From the NCBI RefSeq assembly GCF_014205055.1, contig NZ_JACHMS010000001.1, forward strand, positions 4,030,001 through 4,094,000: 64,000 nucleotides of DNA, given 5' to 3'. The stretch comes from Streptomyces luteogriseus. Lineage in GTDB: Bacteria > Actinomycetota > Actinomycetes > Streptomycetales > Streptomycetaceae. The position numbers were made by a program, and so were the translations under genes. The notes below the pieces were generated by a model. It did not search any database. It saw only the letters and a list, made by a program, of their open reading frames with translations, and had not been told where the DNA came from. Positions 52,349-61,420 of the stretch are shown piece by piece (position 1 is the first letter of the stretch; each line of letters begins with the position of its first letter).

Positions 52349-54651
52349 GCGCCGTGTGGAGGGCCTCGCGTGCGGCCGTGAAACGCCGCAGGCTCCAGAC
52401 GCTCGTCATCGGGCTCGTGGTCCTGTGCTCCACCACGACCATCCTGCTCGGGCTGGGGCTGCTCACTGCGGCCTCAGCCCCCTTCGACAAGGCCTTCGAC
52501 CAGCAGCGCGGCGCCCACGCCGTGGCGGCGTTCGACCTGGAGAAGGCGTCGCGTGCGCAGCTGGCGCAGACGGCCCACCGCCCTGGCGTCGAGGCCGCCG
52601 CCGGGCCCTTCGGGCAAGCCGTCCTGGAGATGCCCACTGACTGGCTGTGGATGTCGGCCGGTTCTCTCGCCGTCGTGGGCCGGGCTGATCCGGACGGCCC
52701 GGTGGACCGCATCCGCCTCCTGGAGGGCCGCTGGGCCACCGCTCCCGGTGAGATCGTCGTCAACTGGCCCGTCGAGGGCACGCCCGGCCCCGGCCGGCTC
52801 GGCACCGAGCTCAAGCCCCGCGGAGCCCCGCCCCTCACCGTCGTCGGCTTCGCCACCAGCATGAGCAAGTCCGTCGGGGCCTGGGTCTCACCCGAGCAGA
52901 TGGATCGACTGAACCCGACCACCGCCCAGATGCTGTACCGCTTCACGAACGCCGCGACCGACCAGGAACTGCGTACCGGCCTCACCACAGCCACCGCCGA
53001 GTTGCCCGCCGGTTCGCTGACCACCGAGCAGTCCTACCTCACCCTCAAGCGGGCCTTCTCCGCACAGGCCGATGCATATCTGCCGTTCATGACGCTCTTC
53101 GGCGGCCTCGGCCTTCTTGTCTCCGTACTGATCGTCGGGAATGTCGTCAGCGGGGCAGTCGTCTCCGGGCACCGGCACATCGGCGTGCTCAAGTCACTGG
53201 GCTTCACCCCGAACCAGGTGGTGGCGGTCTACCTGACGATGGTCTCCATCCCCGCGATCATCGGCTGCGCCGTCGGCACCCTGATCGGCAACGCGGTGGC
53301 CGGCCCCATCCTGAAAGTGGCCTTCTCCGGCATCGAAACGGGCAGCGCCTCCATCGGTATCAGCTGGTGGCCGTCCGTCGTCTGCCTGGTGGGCATGCCC
53401 GCCCTCGTCGTCATGGCCGCCCTGATCCCCGCCGTACGCGCGCACCGGCTGTCCGCGGCCCAGGCGATCACAGCGGGGAGCGCACCGCGGACCGGACGCG
53501 GACTGCGCATCCAGCGCCGACTCAGCGGAACCCGGCTGCCGCGTGCCGTGAGCCTGGGGCTGGGCCAGCCGTTCGCCCGGCCGGGCCGCTCCCTGCTGAC
53601 CATGGCGGCCATCGTCCTCGGAGTCACCACCGTGACCCTGACGACCGGTCTGACCAGCACCATGGTCGCCTACGGAAATGCCGGCAAGGGCAATGGTTCC
53701 GCCCGGATCGATGTACAGGCAGACGCGCCTGCGCGCGGCCAGAACGCTCCGAAGCTGAGTGACCGGCAGACCGAACAACGACTGCGCTCTCTGCCCGGCG
53801 CGGATCAGGTGACTGCTCGCGCGCTCACCAAGGTGAGACTGGCCGGGTACACACAGACCGCGTTCGCGAACTTCTACCGCGGGGACACCCAGGACCTCGC
53901 CTCCGAAATCGTCAAGGGACACTGGCCGAACCGCGCCGGGGAGGCCGCAGCCGGTCCGGCGTTCCTCCATCAGCACGGGTTGTCGGTAGGCGACCGGGTC
54001 ACCATCCAGCTGAACGGCAAGCAGGCGCCCGTCACCATCGTGGGTGAGCTCATGGAAGGCAACGCCCAGGCACTGGACTCCAACTGGCAGACGCTGACGC
54101 AACTCCACCCGACGACGCAGGCGGCCGAGTACACCGTCCGGCTCGCGCGCGGCGCCGACGCACAGCGCTACATCACAGCGGTCACAGCAGCCGATCCGGC
54201 CCTCCGTCCCGCACTGCGGCAGTCGCACGACACCGCCACCACGACCGTTGTCGGCTTCGCGTCGGTGTTCACCGTGCTGCTGACCGTCGTCGCAGCACTC
54301 GGCGTCTTCAACACCGTCCTGCTCAACATCCGGGAGCGGCGCCGCGACCTGGGCATGCTCAAGTCGATCGGAATGACGCCGCGCCAAGTCATGGTGATGA
54401 CCGTGTCATCCGTCGCGGCTCTGGGAGCGACCGGCGGGCTGCTGGGCATCCCCCTGGGGATCGTCGCGCACCGGCTGGTGGTGGACCACGTCGGGGTGGT
54501 CTCGTTCCCGGAATCCATGAAGCAGGTCTGGCACATGCCACAGCTGGCCGCCCTCGTTCTGGCGGGCGTGACGATCGCCGTCCTCGGTGCGCTGATCCCG
54601 GCGAGGTCGGCAGCGCGGCTCACCATCGCCAAGGTGTTGCACAACGAATAG
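52345..54651 (+). CDS. FtsX/MacB-type ABC permease
   Basis: A 768-residue permease with a first helix near residue 20, an extracellular domain (about 45-235), three helices (about 245-370), then a second half with helix (about 420), extracellular domain (about 450-625) and three helices (about 640-765). Each half carries an FtsX domain (LVSVLIVGNVVSGAVVSGHR; GVFNTVLLNIRERRRDLGML). Such pairs expel antimicrobial peptides or lipoproteins or transmit signals. Likely controlled by system 3. Substrate unknown. Confidence 0.92.
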   Translation: MSAVWRASRAAVKRRRLQTLVIGLVVLCSTTTILLGLGLLTAASAPFDKAFDQQRGAHAVAAFDLEKASRAQLAQTAHRPGVEAAAGPFGQAVLEMPTDWLWMSAGSLAVVGRADPDGPVDRIRLLEGRWATAPGEIVVNWPVEGTPGPGRLGTELKPRGAPPLTVVGFATSMSKSVGAWVSPEQMDRLNPTTAQMLYRFTNAATDQELRTGLTTATAELPAGSLTTEQSYLTLKRAFSAQADAYLPFMTLFGGLGLLVSVLIVGNVVSGAVVSGHRHIGVLKSLGFTPNQVVAVYLTMVSIPAIIGCAVGTLIGNAVAGPILKVAFSGIETGSASIGISWWPSVVCLVGMPALVVMAALIPAVRAHRLSAAQAITAGSAPRTGRGLRIQRRLSGTRLPRAVSLGLGQPFARPGRSLLTMAAIVLGVTTVTLTTGLTSTMVAYGNAGKGNGSARIDVQADAPARGQNAPKLSDRQTEQRLRSLPGADQVTARALTKVRLAGYTQTAFANFYRGDTQDLASEIVKGHWPNRAGEAAAGPAFLHQHGLSVGDRVTIQLNGKQAPVTIVGELMEGNAQALDSNWQTLTQLHPTTQAAEYTVRLARGADAQRYITAVTAADPALRPALRQSHDTATTTVVGFASVFTVLLTVVAALGVFNTVLLNIRERRRDLGMLKSIGMTPRQVMVMTVSSVAALGATGGLLGIPLGIVAHRLVVDHVGVVSFPESMKQVWHMPQLAALVLAGVTIAVLGALIPARSAARLTIAKVLHNE

Positions 54652-55005
54652 CTCTTCTCCCCTCAGCGAGCACCTCCGCCGGACCGCCCCGCCCTGATGA
54701 TGCTGATCGGGGCGTACGGTCCGGTGCCGGCTGCCGGGCCTTCGCACCTGGCACGCTTCTTCTCGTTCTCCACGACCTGGAGCCCGTCGTTGATCTCGCG
54801 CCGCTGGTCGGCGTCCACACCGCCCGATCCGATGGGCCCCGGAAATTAACCGAACTCACGTACAACCCTTACGTCCCGCCGCAGGTCTCTTGATCGCCGA
54901 ACGCCCGTGAACGCCCGGACAACTCCCGGCGAACACGGACAGTTTGGCCCTCCATCGATTGTGGATGTCCGCCAGGCATCCCCCGCATGCAGCAGGAGAC
55001 CCCGC
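54652..55005. other. intergenic region between exporter and FG-GAP genes
   Basis: About 350 bases. A 51-codon minus-strand frame (54818-54663) begins MDADQRREINDGLQVVENEK and has the look of a short coding remnant, but lacks a ribosome site. An AT-richer stretch (GAAATTAACC, about 54841-54850) is the likely promoter zone of the first FG-GAP gene. No terminator follows the exporter. Confidence 0.45.
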
Positions 55006-56535
55006 ATGCAGCAGCACGAGCGCCCCTCGGGGCGCCGGTCCGTATCCGTACGCCCGTCCCGGCGCCCCCGCGTGCGGCTCGCCCTGGCGACCGCCGCCGC
55101 GGCCGCGCTGACCGGCACGCTGCTCTCGGCCACGGCCGGCACGGCGGCCGCCGCGGACGGCACGTACGCCGCGCGGGCCGACTTCAACGGCGACCACATC
55201 GGCGACGTGGCGTTCTCCGCCTCCGGCGCGTACGTCAGCGGCAAGAAGGACGCCGGTCAGCTCGTCGTGCTGTACGGCACGAAAACCGGAGTGTCCTCCG
55301 CGAAGCGGTCCGCGATCAGCCAGAACACCACCGGCAACCCGGGCACGGCCGAAACCGGCGACGTGTTCGGGGCCGACAGCGCCTACGCCGACTTCAACGG
55401 CGACGGCTACGACGACCTCGCCGTCTCCTCGCCGATGGAGGACGTCGGCAGCGACAAGGACGGCGGCGCCGTCGCGGTCCTGTGGGGCTCGGCCCAGGGC
55501 ATCACCGGCAAGGGCGTCTCGATCGCCGACGCGGCCCCCACCAAGCACGACCGCTGGGGCCGGAACCTCGCCGCCGGCGACTTCGACGGCGACGGCAAGG
55601 CGGACCTGGCCGTCGGCAACACCTCCAACACCATCTACGTGCTGAAGGGCGGCATCAGCGCCTCCGGCACGGCGGTCGAGGGCCGGTACGGCGTCAAGGC
55701 TCCCGTCCAGGCGTCGGGCGACGGCTCGGGCCCGCTCAACATCACCGCGGGCGACGTCAACGGCGACCACCGCACGGACCTGGTCGTCGACGGCTTCGAA
55801 ACCGCCACCGGCCAGTACTGGAACACCAACTACCTGCTGCCGGGCACCAGTACCGGTCTGTCCGCAGCCGGCGCCCAGCCGCTGAAGTCCGGTGTCATCA
55901 CCGGCATCGGAGACGTCAACGGCGACGGCTTCGGCGACATCGTCACCGGCATGCACTGGAACAAGACCGACGACGGCGTGACCTTCCCCGGGGCCTCCGA
56001 CGGCGGCAAGGTGTGGATCACGTACGGCACGCCGGACGGCGCCGGTTCCACCACCGGCATCACCCAGAACACCGGTAATGTTCCGGGAAGTTCGGAGAAG
56101 AACGACTACTTCGGCTACGAGCTGGACCTCGGCGACGTCAACGGCGACAGCTTCCAGGACCTCGTCGTCGGGGTCGCGGGCGAGGACATCGGCTCCGTCA
56201 CCGACGCCGGCCAGCTCGTCGTGCTGTACGGCTCGGCCTCCGGCATCAACACCTCCTCCGGCACCCAGTCGTTCGCGCAGAGCACCGCGGGCGTCCCCGG
56301 CTCGGACGAGAAGGGCGACTTCCTCGGCGCCGACGTGAAGCTCGAGGACGTCACCGGCGACGGCCGCGCCGACGTACTGGCCGGCTCGTACGAGAACGAC
56401 GGCAACGGCGCGGTCCTCTACCTGCCGTCCAACGGCACGAAGATCACCGCCACGGGATCGCGCACCGTCTCCCCCAGCGACTCGGGCGTCTCGACGACGG
56501 GCTACCCGAACTTCGGCGCGAACTTCGCCGACTGA
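55006..56535 (+). CDS. secreted seven-repeat FG-GAP protein 1
   Basis: A 509-residue precursor: Arg-rich start, hydrophobic segment and AxA site (ATAGTAAAADG, about 50), then seven FG-GAP/calcium loops (DFNGDHIGDVAF, DFNGDGYDDLAV, DFDGDGKADLAV, DVNGDHRTDLVV, DVNGDGFGDIVT, DVNGDSFQDLVV, DVTGDGRADVLA) of about 60 residues each. Seven units would close one integrin-alpha-like beta-propeller. No enzyme domain, sortase signal or anchor is seen. The ATG follows AGGAGACC; longer reading upstream lacks support. An 18-bp tandem duplication spans the stop. Confidence 0.88.
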   Translation: MQQHERPSGRRSVSVRPSRRPRVRLALATAAAAALTGTLLSATAGTAAAADGTYAARADFNGDHIGDVAFSASGAYVSGKKDAGQLVVLYGTKTGVSSAKRSAISQNTTGNPGTAETGDVFGADSAYADFNGDGYDDLAVSSPMEDVGSDKDGGAVAVLWGSAQGITGKGVSIADAAPTKHDRWGRNLAAGDFDGDGKADLAVGNTSNTIYVLKGGISASGTAVEGRYGVKAPVQASGDGSGPLNITAGDVNGDHRTDLVVDGFETATGQYWNTNYLLPGTSTGLSAAGAQPLKSGVITGIGDVNGDGFGDIVTGMHWNKTDDGVTFPGASDGGKVWITYGTPDGAGSTTGITQNTGNVPGSSEKNDYFGYELDLGDVNGDSFQDLVVGVAGEDIGSVTDAGQLVVLYGSASGINTSSGTQSFAQSTAGVPGSDEKGDFLGADVKLEDVTGDGRADVLAGSYENDGNGAVLYLPSNGTKITATGSRTVSPSDSGVSTTGYPNFGANFAD

Positions 56536-57000
56536 GCCGTCCGGAACGACTGAGCCATCCGGAACGACCGGGGCGATTGGGGCGACCCACGTCGACGGAG
56601 CGGGTCCTGCACCAGCGGGCCCGTTCCGCACCGGCGGGCCGTCCCGCACCGGCGGAACCATCCCACGTCGGCTGGGCCGTCCCACGTCGGCTGGGCCGTC
56701 CCACGCCTGCTGGGTTACCTCACACCGGCGCCCCCCGCCCCGGGGCGCCCGGCGGAACACCCGCCGACCGAACCACCTCACGCCGGCGGAACACCCCGGG
56801 GCGGAGCCACCCGGCCCCGACCGGCCACCCCGCCGGGCGGAGCACCTCGCACCACCCAGCCACCCGCCGGGCGCAGCACCCGCATCACCCGGCACCACCC
56901 ACACAGCACCACCCCGCACCACCCGAGCCACCCCCGCACCCCGCACCCTCGGGGCCGGCCCCCAAGTCCGGCCCGGCCCCTTCCCACCCGGAGTCCCACC
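56536..57000. repeat. repetitive spacer between FG-GAP genes 1 and 2
   Basis: A 465-base gene-free stretch. It starts with the second copy of an 18-bp tandem unit (56530-56547 and 56548-56565), contains an exact 19-bp tandem repeat (CCCACGTCGGCTGGGCCGT at 56662-56680 and 56681-56699) with a degenerate third copy, and ends in C-rich CACCCGGCACC-like runs. A plus-strand frame across it reads only as low-complexity Pro/His/Arg. Confidence 0.75.
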
Positions 57001-58416
57001 TTGCGCAAGCGCACCCTCCTGCTGGCCGCCACGCTCACCACCGGCCTGCTCACCTCCGCCCTCGCCGCCCCCGCCACCGCCGCCCCCTCCGGTCTCGCCG
57101 GGGACTTCAACGGCGACGGATACCGGGACGTCGCGGCAGGCGCCGCGTGCGCCGACGTCGGCTCGGCCTCGTGCGCCGGTGCCGTCGTCGTGCTGTACGG
57201 CTCGGCGTCCGGGGTCTCGGCCGCCCGCAGGGCCGTCATCACCCAGAACTCCGCGGGCGTGCCCGGCACCGCCGAGGCCGGCGACCTGTTCGGCTCCGCC
57301 CTGGCCGCCGGCGACCTGGACCGGGACGGCTACTCCGACCTCGTCGTCGGCGCGAGCAACGAGAGCATCGGCGACCGGGACGGCGTCGGCTCCGGCACCA
57401 TCCTGTGGGGCGGCAAGTCCGGCCTGACCAGCGGCAAGGGCCTGCCGCAGCCGTCGACGCTCTCCGAGTACGGCAACTTCTCCCGGGGCATCGCCACCGG
57501 CGACTTCGACGGCGACGGCGACACCGACGTCACGCTCACCGGCCAGAGCCACACCCGCATCTACAACGGCCCCTTCACCCGCACCGCCGGCCCGCTGAAC
57601 AACCTCCGCGTCGGTGAGGTCGGCACCACGTTCGAGGTGATCGCGGGCGACCTCAGCGGCGACGGCGCGGCCGAGCGCGTCTACCCCTTCAACGTGGACG
57701 GCGACACCGGCGGCGAGATCAACTACTTCCGCTGGACCGGCATGACGCACAAGATGGCCGAGCTGCCGAACGCCGACGGCTACCCCGGTTCCATCGGCGA
57801 CATCAACCGCGACGGCTACGGCGACCTCGTCCTCGGCGACTACGCGGACCCGTACGACCTCAAGCCCGGCGGCCACAAGGGCGGCCAGATCACCGTCTGG
57901 TACGGCGGCCCGAACGGCCCCGACCCGGCGCAGCAGCCGACCGTCGTCCACCAGGACACCGCGGGCGTGCCCGGCGCCGCCGAGGCCGAGGACGGCTTCG
58001 GCGGCGCGGTGAGCACCGGCGACATCAACGGCGACGGCTACGCCGATGTCGTGGTCTCCGCCCCCGGCGAGGACATCGGCTCGGCGCGGGACGCGGGCTC
58101 GGTGACCGTGCTGTTCGGCTCCGCCTCCGGCCTGAAGACCGGCAGCGGCGTGAAGTCGTACACCCAGGACACCGCCGGGGTGCCCGGCACCGCCGAGTCC
58201 TCGGACCGCTTCGGTTCCGCGGTCGGCCTGACCGACGTCACCAAGGACGGCAAGGCCGACCTGGTCATCGGCGTCCACGGCGAGAACTCCACCGGCGGCC
58301 TGTGGACCCTGCGCGGTTCCGCCTCCGGTCTGACCACGAGCGGCGCGCAGGGCATCACGGCCGCCGCCGTCTCCCTCAAGGGCAGCGTCGACCTCGGCTC
58401 GACCGTGGCCCAGTGA
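57001..58416 (+). CDS. secreted seven-repeat FG-GAP protein 2
   Basis: A 471-residue precursor with TTG start behind GGAG. Signal peptide (RKRTLLLAATLTTGLLTSAL, cleavage near TAAPSG), then seven repeats: DFNGDGYRDVAA, DLDRDGYSDLVV, DFDGDGDTDVTL, DLSGDGAAERVY (degenerate fourth), DINRDGYGDLVL, DINGDGYADVVV and DVTKDGKADLVI. FG motifs appear as DLFGSALAAGD, DGFGGAVSTGD and DRFGSAVGLTD. The signal peptide resembles that of protein 4 (LATALTTGLLTAAL), indicating recent duplication. A 24-bp tandem duplication crosses the stop. Confidence 0.88.
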   Translation: MRKRTLLLAATLTTGLLTSALAAPATAAPSGLAGDFNGDGYRDVAAGAACADVGSASCAGAVVVLYGSASGVSAARRAVITQNSAGVPGTAEAGDLFGSALAAGDLDRDGYSDLVVGASNESIGDRDGVGSGTILWGGKSGLTSGKGLPQPSTLSEYGNFSRGIATGDFDGDGDTDVTLTGQSHTRIYNGPFTRTAGPLNNLRVGEVGTTFEVIAGDLSGDGAAERVYPFNVDGDTGGEINYFRWTGMTHKMAELPNADGYPGSIGDINRDGYGDLVLGDYADPYDLKPGGHKGGQITVWYGGPNGPDPAQQPTVVHQDTAGVPGAAEAEDGFGGAVSTGDINGDGYADVVVSAPGEDIGSARDAGSVTVLFGSASGLKTGSGVKSYTQDTAGVPGTAESSDRFGSAVGLTDVTKDGKADLVIGVHGENSTGGLWTLRGSASGLTTSGAQGITAAAVSLKGSVDLGSTVAQ

Positions 58417-58442
58417 CGCGGCTCGACCGTGGCCCAGTGACG
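58395..58442. repeat. 24-bp tandem duplication across the stop of FG-GAP gene 2
   Basis: Two exact 24-base units, 58395-58418 and 58419-58442, each containing the last codons and TGA stop, so a second in-frame TGA follows the first. Confidence 0.9.
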
Positions 58443-58475
58443 CCCCGCCGACTCTCCTGTGAGGCACGTACACCC

Positions 58476-59900
58476 ATGCGCTCCCGCATCACCACCGCCG
58501 TCCTCGCCGCGGCCCTGACCCCGCTGGCCCTCACCCTGTCCGCCCCGGCCGCGCACGCCGTGCCGGCCGCCGTCCCCTACGACTTCAACGGCGACGGCCG
58601 CACCGACCTCGCGATCGGCGCGCCGGGCGCCACGGTCGCCGGGCAGGCGCGGGCGGGCGCCGTGTCGGTGGTCTACGGCAGCAGCAGCGGGCCGAAGAGC
58701 TCCACGCACACCCTGCTGACGCAGAACACCGCCGGCATGCCCGGTGCCGCCGAGGCCGACGACGCCTTCGGCTCCGCGCTCGCCTCCGCCGACCTGAACA
58801 CCGACGGCTACGCCGACCTGCTGGTCGGCACGCCCGGCGAGGACGGCAGCGACAGCAACGACGGCACGGTCACCATCGTCTGGGGCGGTGCCTCCGGCCT
58901 GTCCGGGGCCCGTTCGCTGTTCAGCTTCTTCAGCACCGACTACGACCGCTACGGCCGGACGCTGACCGCCGGCGACTTCGACGGCGACGGGGACACCGAC
59001 GTCGCGGTCGGTTCCACCGGCCCGATCACCCTCTCCCTGGTGGACGGCCCGCTCACCAAGACCGGCGGGTCCAACGGCGGCTCGGGCTCGCGCAACGACT
59101 GGTGGTCGTCCTCGAACGGCGTCACCCACCTCTCCTCCGGCGACATCACCGGCGACGGCCGCCCCCGTGTGGTCCTGCACGGCCGCACCGCGCACGACGG
59201 CGCCGCCGCCACCTCCCTCGCCGACATGAAGATCGGCAACTACGTCGACTGGCTGCAGAAGCTGCCCGCCGGGTTCGTCTCCGCCGTCGGCGACATCGAC
59301 GGCGACGGCCACGCCGACATCGCCGTGGGGAACGACCGGGAGGCGTCCGCCGACCCCGGGGGCGCCCTCGGCGGCAAGGTCACCGTCGTCTACGGCGGAC
59401 CCGACGGCCCTGACAGCGGTCGCGCCCCGCTCGTCCTCACCCAGGACACCGCCGGTGTGCCCGGCGCCGCCGAGAAGGGCGACCGGTTCGGCAGCGGCGT
59501 GTCGCTCGGCGACATCAACGGCGACTCGTACGTCGACCTGGCCGTCGGCACCGCGGGCGAGAACAACTCCGCCGGTGCCGTCACCGTGCTGTACGGCTCG
59601 GCGTCCGGACTGACCACCAAGGGCGCCACGTCGTACACCCAGAACACCGCCGGTGTGCCGGGTGCCTCCGAGACGGGCGACCGGTTCGGCGAGCGCGTCA
59701 CGCTCACCGACCACACCGGCGACCACCGCGCCGACCTGTCCGTCTCCGCGCCGGGAGAGAACGCCGGCGACGGCGCCGTCTGGTCCCTGCGCGCCACGGC
59801 GACCGGCCCCACCACCTCCGGCTCGACGAGCTTCGGCCCGGGCACGACGGGCATCTCGACGGCCGGCACCCCGGGCTACGGCACCGCGCTCAACTCCTGA
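58476..59900 (+). CDS. secreted seven-repeat FG-GAP protein 3
   Basis: A 474-residue precursor: signal peptide (SRITTAVLAAALTPLALTL, cleavage near AHAVPAA), then DFNGDGRTDLAI, DLNTDGYADLLV, DFDGDGDTDVAV, DITGDGRPRVVL (degenerate fourth), DIDGDGHADIAV, DINGDSYVDLAV and DHTGDHRADLSV. As in protein 2, the fourth repeat is the most changed. ATG 58476 is chosen from the signal peptide; the frame continues upstream into gene 2 in another reading. A 17-bp tandem repeat (CTCCTGACCA at 59894 and 59911) straddles the stop. Confidence 0.87.
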   Translation: MRSRITTAVLAAALTPLALTLSAPAAHAVPAAVPYDFNGDGRTDLAIGAPGATVAGQARAGAVSVVYGSSSGPKSSTHTLLTQNTAGMPGAAEADDAFGSALASADLNTDGYADLLVGTPGEDGSDSNDGTVTIVWGGASGLSGARSLFSFFSTDYDRYGRTLTAGDFDGDGDTDVAVGSTGPITLSLVDGPLTKTGGSNGGSGSRNDWWSSSNGVTHLSSGDITGDGRPRVVLHGRTAHDGAAATSLADMKIGNYVDWLQKLPAGFVSAVGDIDGDGHADIAVGNDREASADPGGALGGKVTVVYGGPDGPDSGRAPLVLTQDTAGVPGAAEKGDRFGSGVSLGDINGDSYVDLAVGTAGENNSAGAVTVLYGSASGLTTKGATSYTQNTAGVPGASETGDRFGERVTLTDHTGDHRADLSVSAPGENAGDGAVWSLRATATGPTTSGSTSFGPGTTGISTAGTPGYGTALNS

Positions 59901-59954
59901 CCAGCGCCGGCTCCTGACCACCGCCTCCCACTCGACGACCCGACGGGGACCTTG

Positions 59955-61403
59955 ATGCGCAAGCGCACCATCCTCCTGGCCACGGCCCTCACCACCGGCC
60001 TGCTCACGGCGGCCCTGCCCGCGGCGACGGCCACCGCCGCACCCGCCGCCGGCCCCACGGCCGACTTCAACGGCGACGGCTACGGCGACGTGGCCTTCGC
60101 CGCCCCCTACGCCAAGGTCGACGGCCAGGGCATGGCCGGTTACGTCGCCGTGGTCCACGGCGGCGCCACCGGCCTCGACCCGGCCAGGAACACCGTGATC
60201 AGCCAGAACACCGCCGGTGTGCCCGGTGACGCCGGCACCGAGGACACCTTCGGCCGTGCGCTCGCCCGGGCCGACCTCAACGGCGACGGCTACACCGACC
60301 TCGCGGTCGGCGCTCCCGGCGACCGCGACGGCACCGACGGCGACGGCGGCTCCGTCACCGTCCTGTGGGGCTCGGCGAACGGCCTGCAGAACGGCACCAC
60401 GGTCAAGGACCCGGCGGTCTCCGCCCACAGCAACTGGGGCAACCAGCTGACCGCGGGCGACTTCGACGGTGACGGCGCACAGGATCTGGCCGTGGCCACC
60501 GACACCGACGACGTCCACATCGTCCGCGGCCCGTTCACCACCACCGGCACCACGGGCGGCACGCAGAAGATCTCCACCCCCGAGCCGGCGTGGATCGTCG
60601 ACGCCATGAAGGCGGGCGACACCAATGCCGACGGCAGGTCGGACCTGGTCCTCACCTACCGGGTCTTCACCGACGACGAGACGGGCAGCTGGTCCAAGGG
60701 CGTCGCCTACCTCGGCTCCCCCACCGGCCCGGACACCACGGCCCCCCGGGCTCTGAACGGCGGCACCTCCCTGGCCCTCGGCGACATCGACGGCGACGGC
60801 CATGACGAGATCGCCCTCGGCAACGTCTTCAGCAAGGGCAGCGACCACACCGGCAGCCTCGGCGGCCGGGTCGTCGTCGTCCGCGGCTCGGAGGGCGGCC
60901 CGGTCAACGGCGACGCGCCCATGGCCGAGCTCACCCAGGACTCCCCCGGCGTCCCCGGTGCCGACGAGGAGCGCGACAACTTCGGTGGCTCCGTCTCCAT
61001 CGGGGACACCAACGGCGACGGCTACGGCGACCTCGCCATCGGCGTCGGCTTCGAGGACATCGGCACCACCGAGGACGCCGGCGCCGCGATCCTCATGAAC
61101 GGCTCCGCCTCGGGTGTCTCGCGCACCGGCGCCCGCACCGTCACCCAGAACACCGCCGGCGTCCCCGGCACCGCCGAGGCCACGGACTACTTCGGTTCCG
61201 AGACCCTGCTGGCCGACGTCACCCGGGACGGCCACGCCGAGTTCACGATCACCGCGGGTTTCGAGGACGAGGGCATCGGCGCCGTCACGGCCCTGCGCGG
61301 CTCCGCCACCGGCCCCGTCACCGACGGCGCCCGCACCTTCGGCCCGGGCAGCCTCGGCCAGACCCGCTCGTACGGCGCGTTCGGCGCCAACCTCATCGGC
61401 TGA
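59955..61403 (+). CDS. secreted seven-repeat FG-GAP protein 4
   Basis: A 482-residue precursor: signal peptide (RKRTILLATALTTGLLTAAL, cleavage near TAAPAAG), then DFNGDGYGDVAF, DLNGDGYTDLAV, DFDGDGAQDLAV, DTNADGRSDLVL, DIDGDGHDEIAL, DTNGDGYGDLAI and DVTRDGHAEFTI. The C-terminus (YGAFGANLIG) resembles that of protein 1 (NFGANFAD), probably the last strand closing the propeller. The ATG is used; a TTG directly before it also reads in frame. Gene 5 starts 17 bases after the stop. Confidence 0.88.
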   Translation: MRKRTILLATALTTGLLTAALPAATATAAPAAGPTADFNGDGYGDVAFAAPYAKVDGQGMAGYVAVVHGGATGLDPARNTVISQNTAGVPGDAGTEDTFGRALARADLNGDGYTDLAVGAPGDRDGTDGDGGSVTVLWGSANGLQNGTTVKDPAVSAHSNWGNQLTAGDFDGDGAQDLAVATDTDDVHIVRGPFTTTGTTGGTQKISTPEPAWIVDAMKAGDTNADGRSDLVLTYRVFTDDETGSWSKGVAYLGSPTGPDTTAPRALNGGTSLALGDIDGDGHDEIALGNVFSKGSDHTGSLGGRVVVVRGSEGGPVNGDAPMAELTQDSPGVPGADEERDNFGGSVSIGDTNGDGYGDLAIGVGFEDIGTTEDAGAAILMNGSASGVSRTGARTVTQNTAGVPGTAEATDYFGSETLLADVTRDGHAEFTITAGFEDEGIGAVTALRGSATGPVTDGARTFGPGSLGQTRSYGAFGANLIG

Positions 61404-61420
61404 CCGACCAAGGAGACACC

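Noticed and set aside
54663..54818. 51-codon minus-strand frame beginning MDADQRREINDGLQ
   Set aside because: The first half has protein-like character, but there is no ribosome site, the end is Gly-rich noise and no homologue is known to me; left as a possible remnant.
56577..57000. Plus-strand frame through the FG-GAP 1-2 spacer
   Set aside because: Low-complexity Pro/His/Arg translation derived from short DNA repeats; it continues out of frame into gene 2.
54856..58473. 1205-codon open frame on the minus strand across FG-GAP genes 1 and 2
   Set aside because: Antisense shadow of GAC/GGC-rich repeats; translation is low-complexity Gly/Val/Ala/Arg, while the plus strand has signal peptides, ribosome sites and conserved repeats.
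58038..61235. 1065-codon open frame on the minus strand across FG-GAP genes 2-4
   Set aside because: Same antisense artefact of repetitive GC-rich coding sequence; no start signal or homology.
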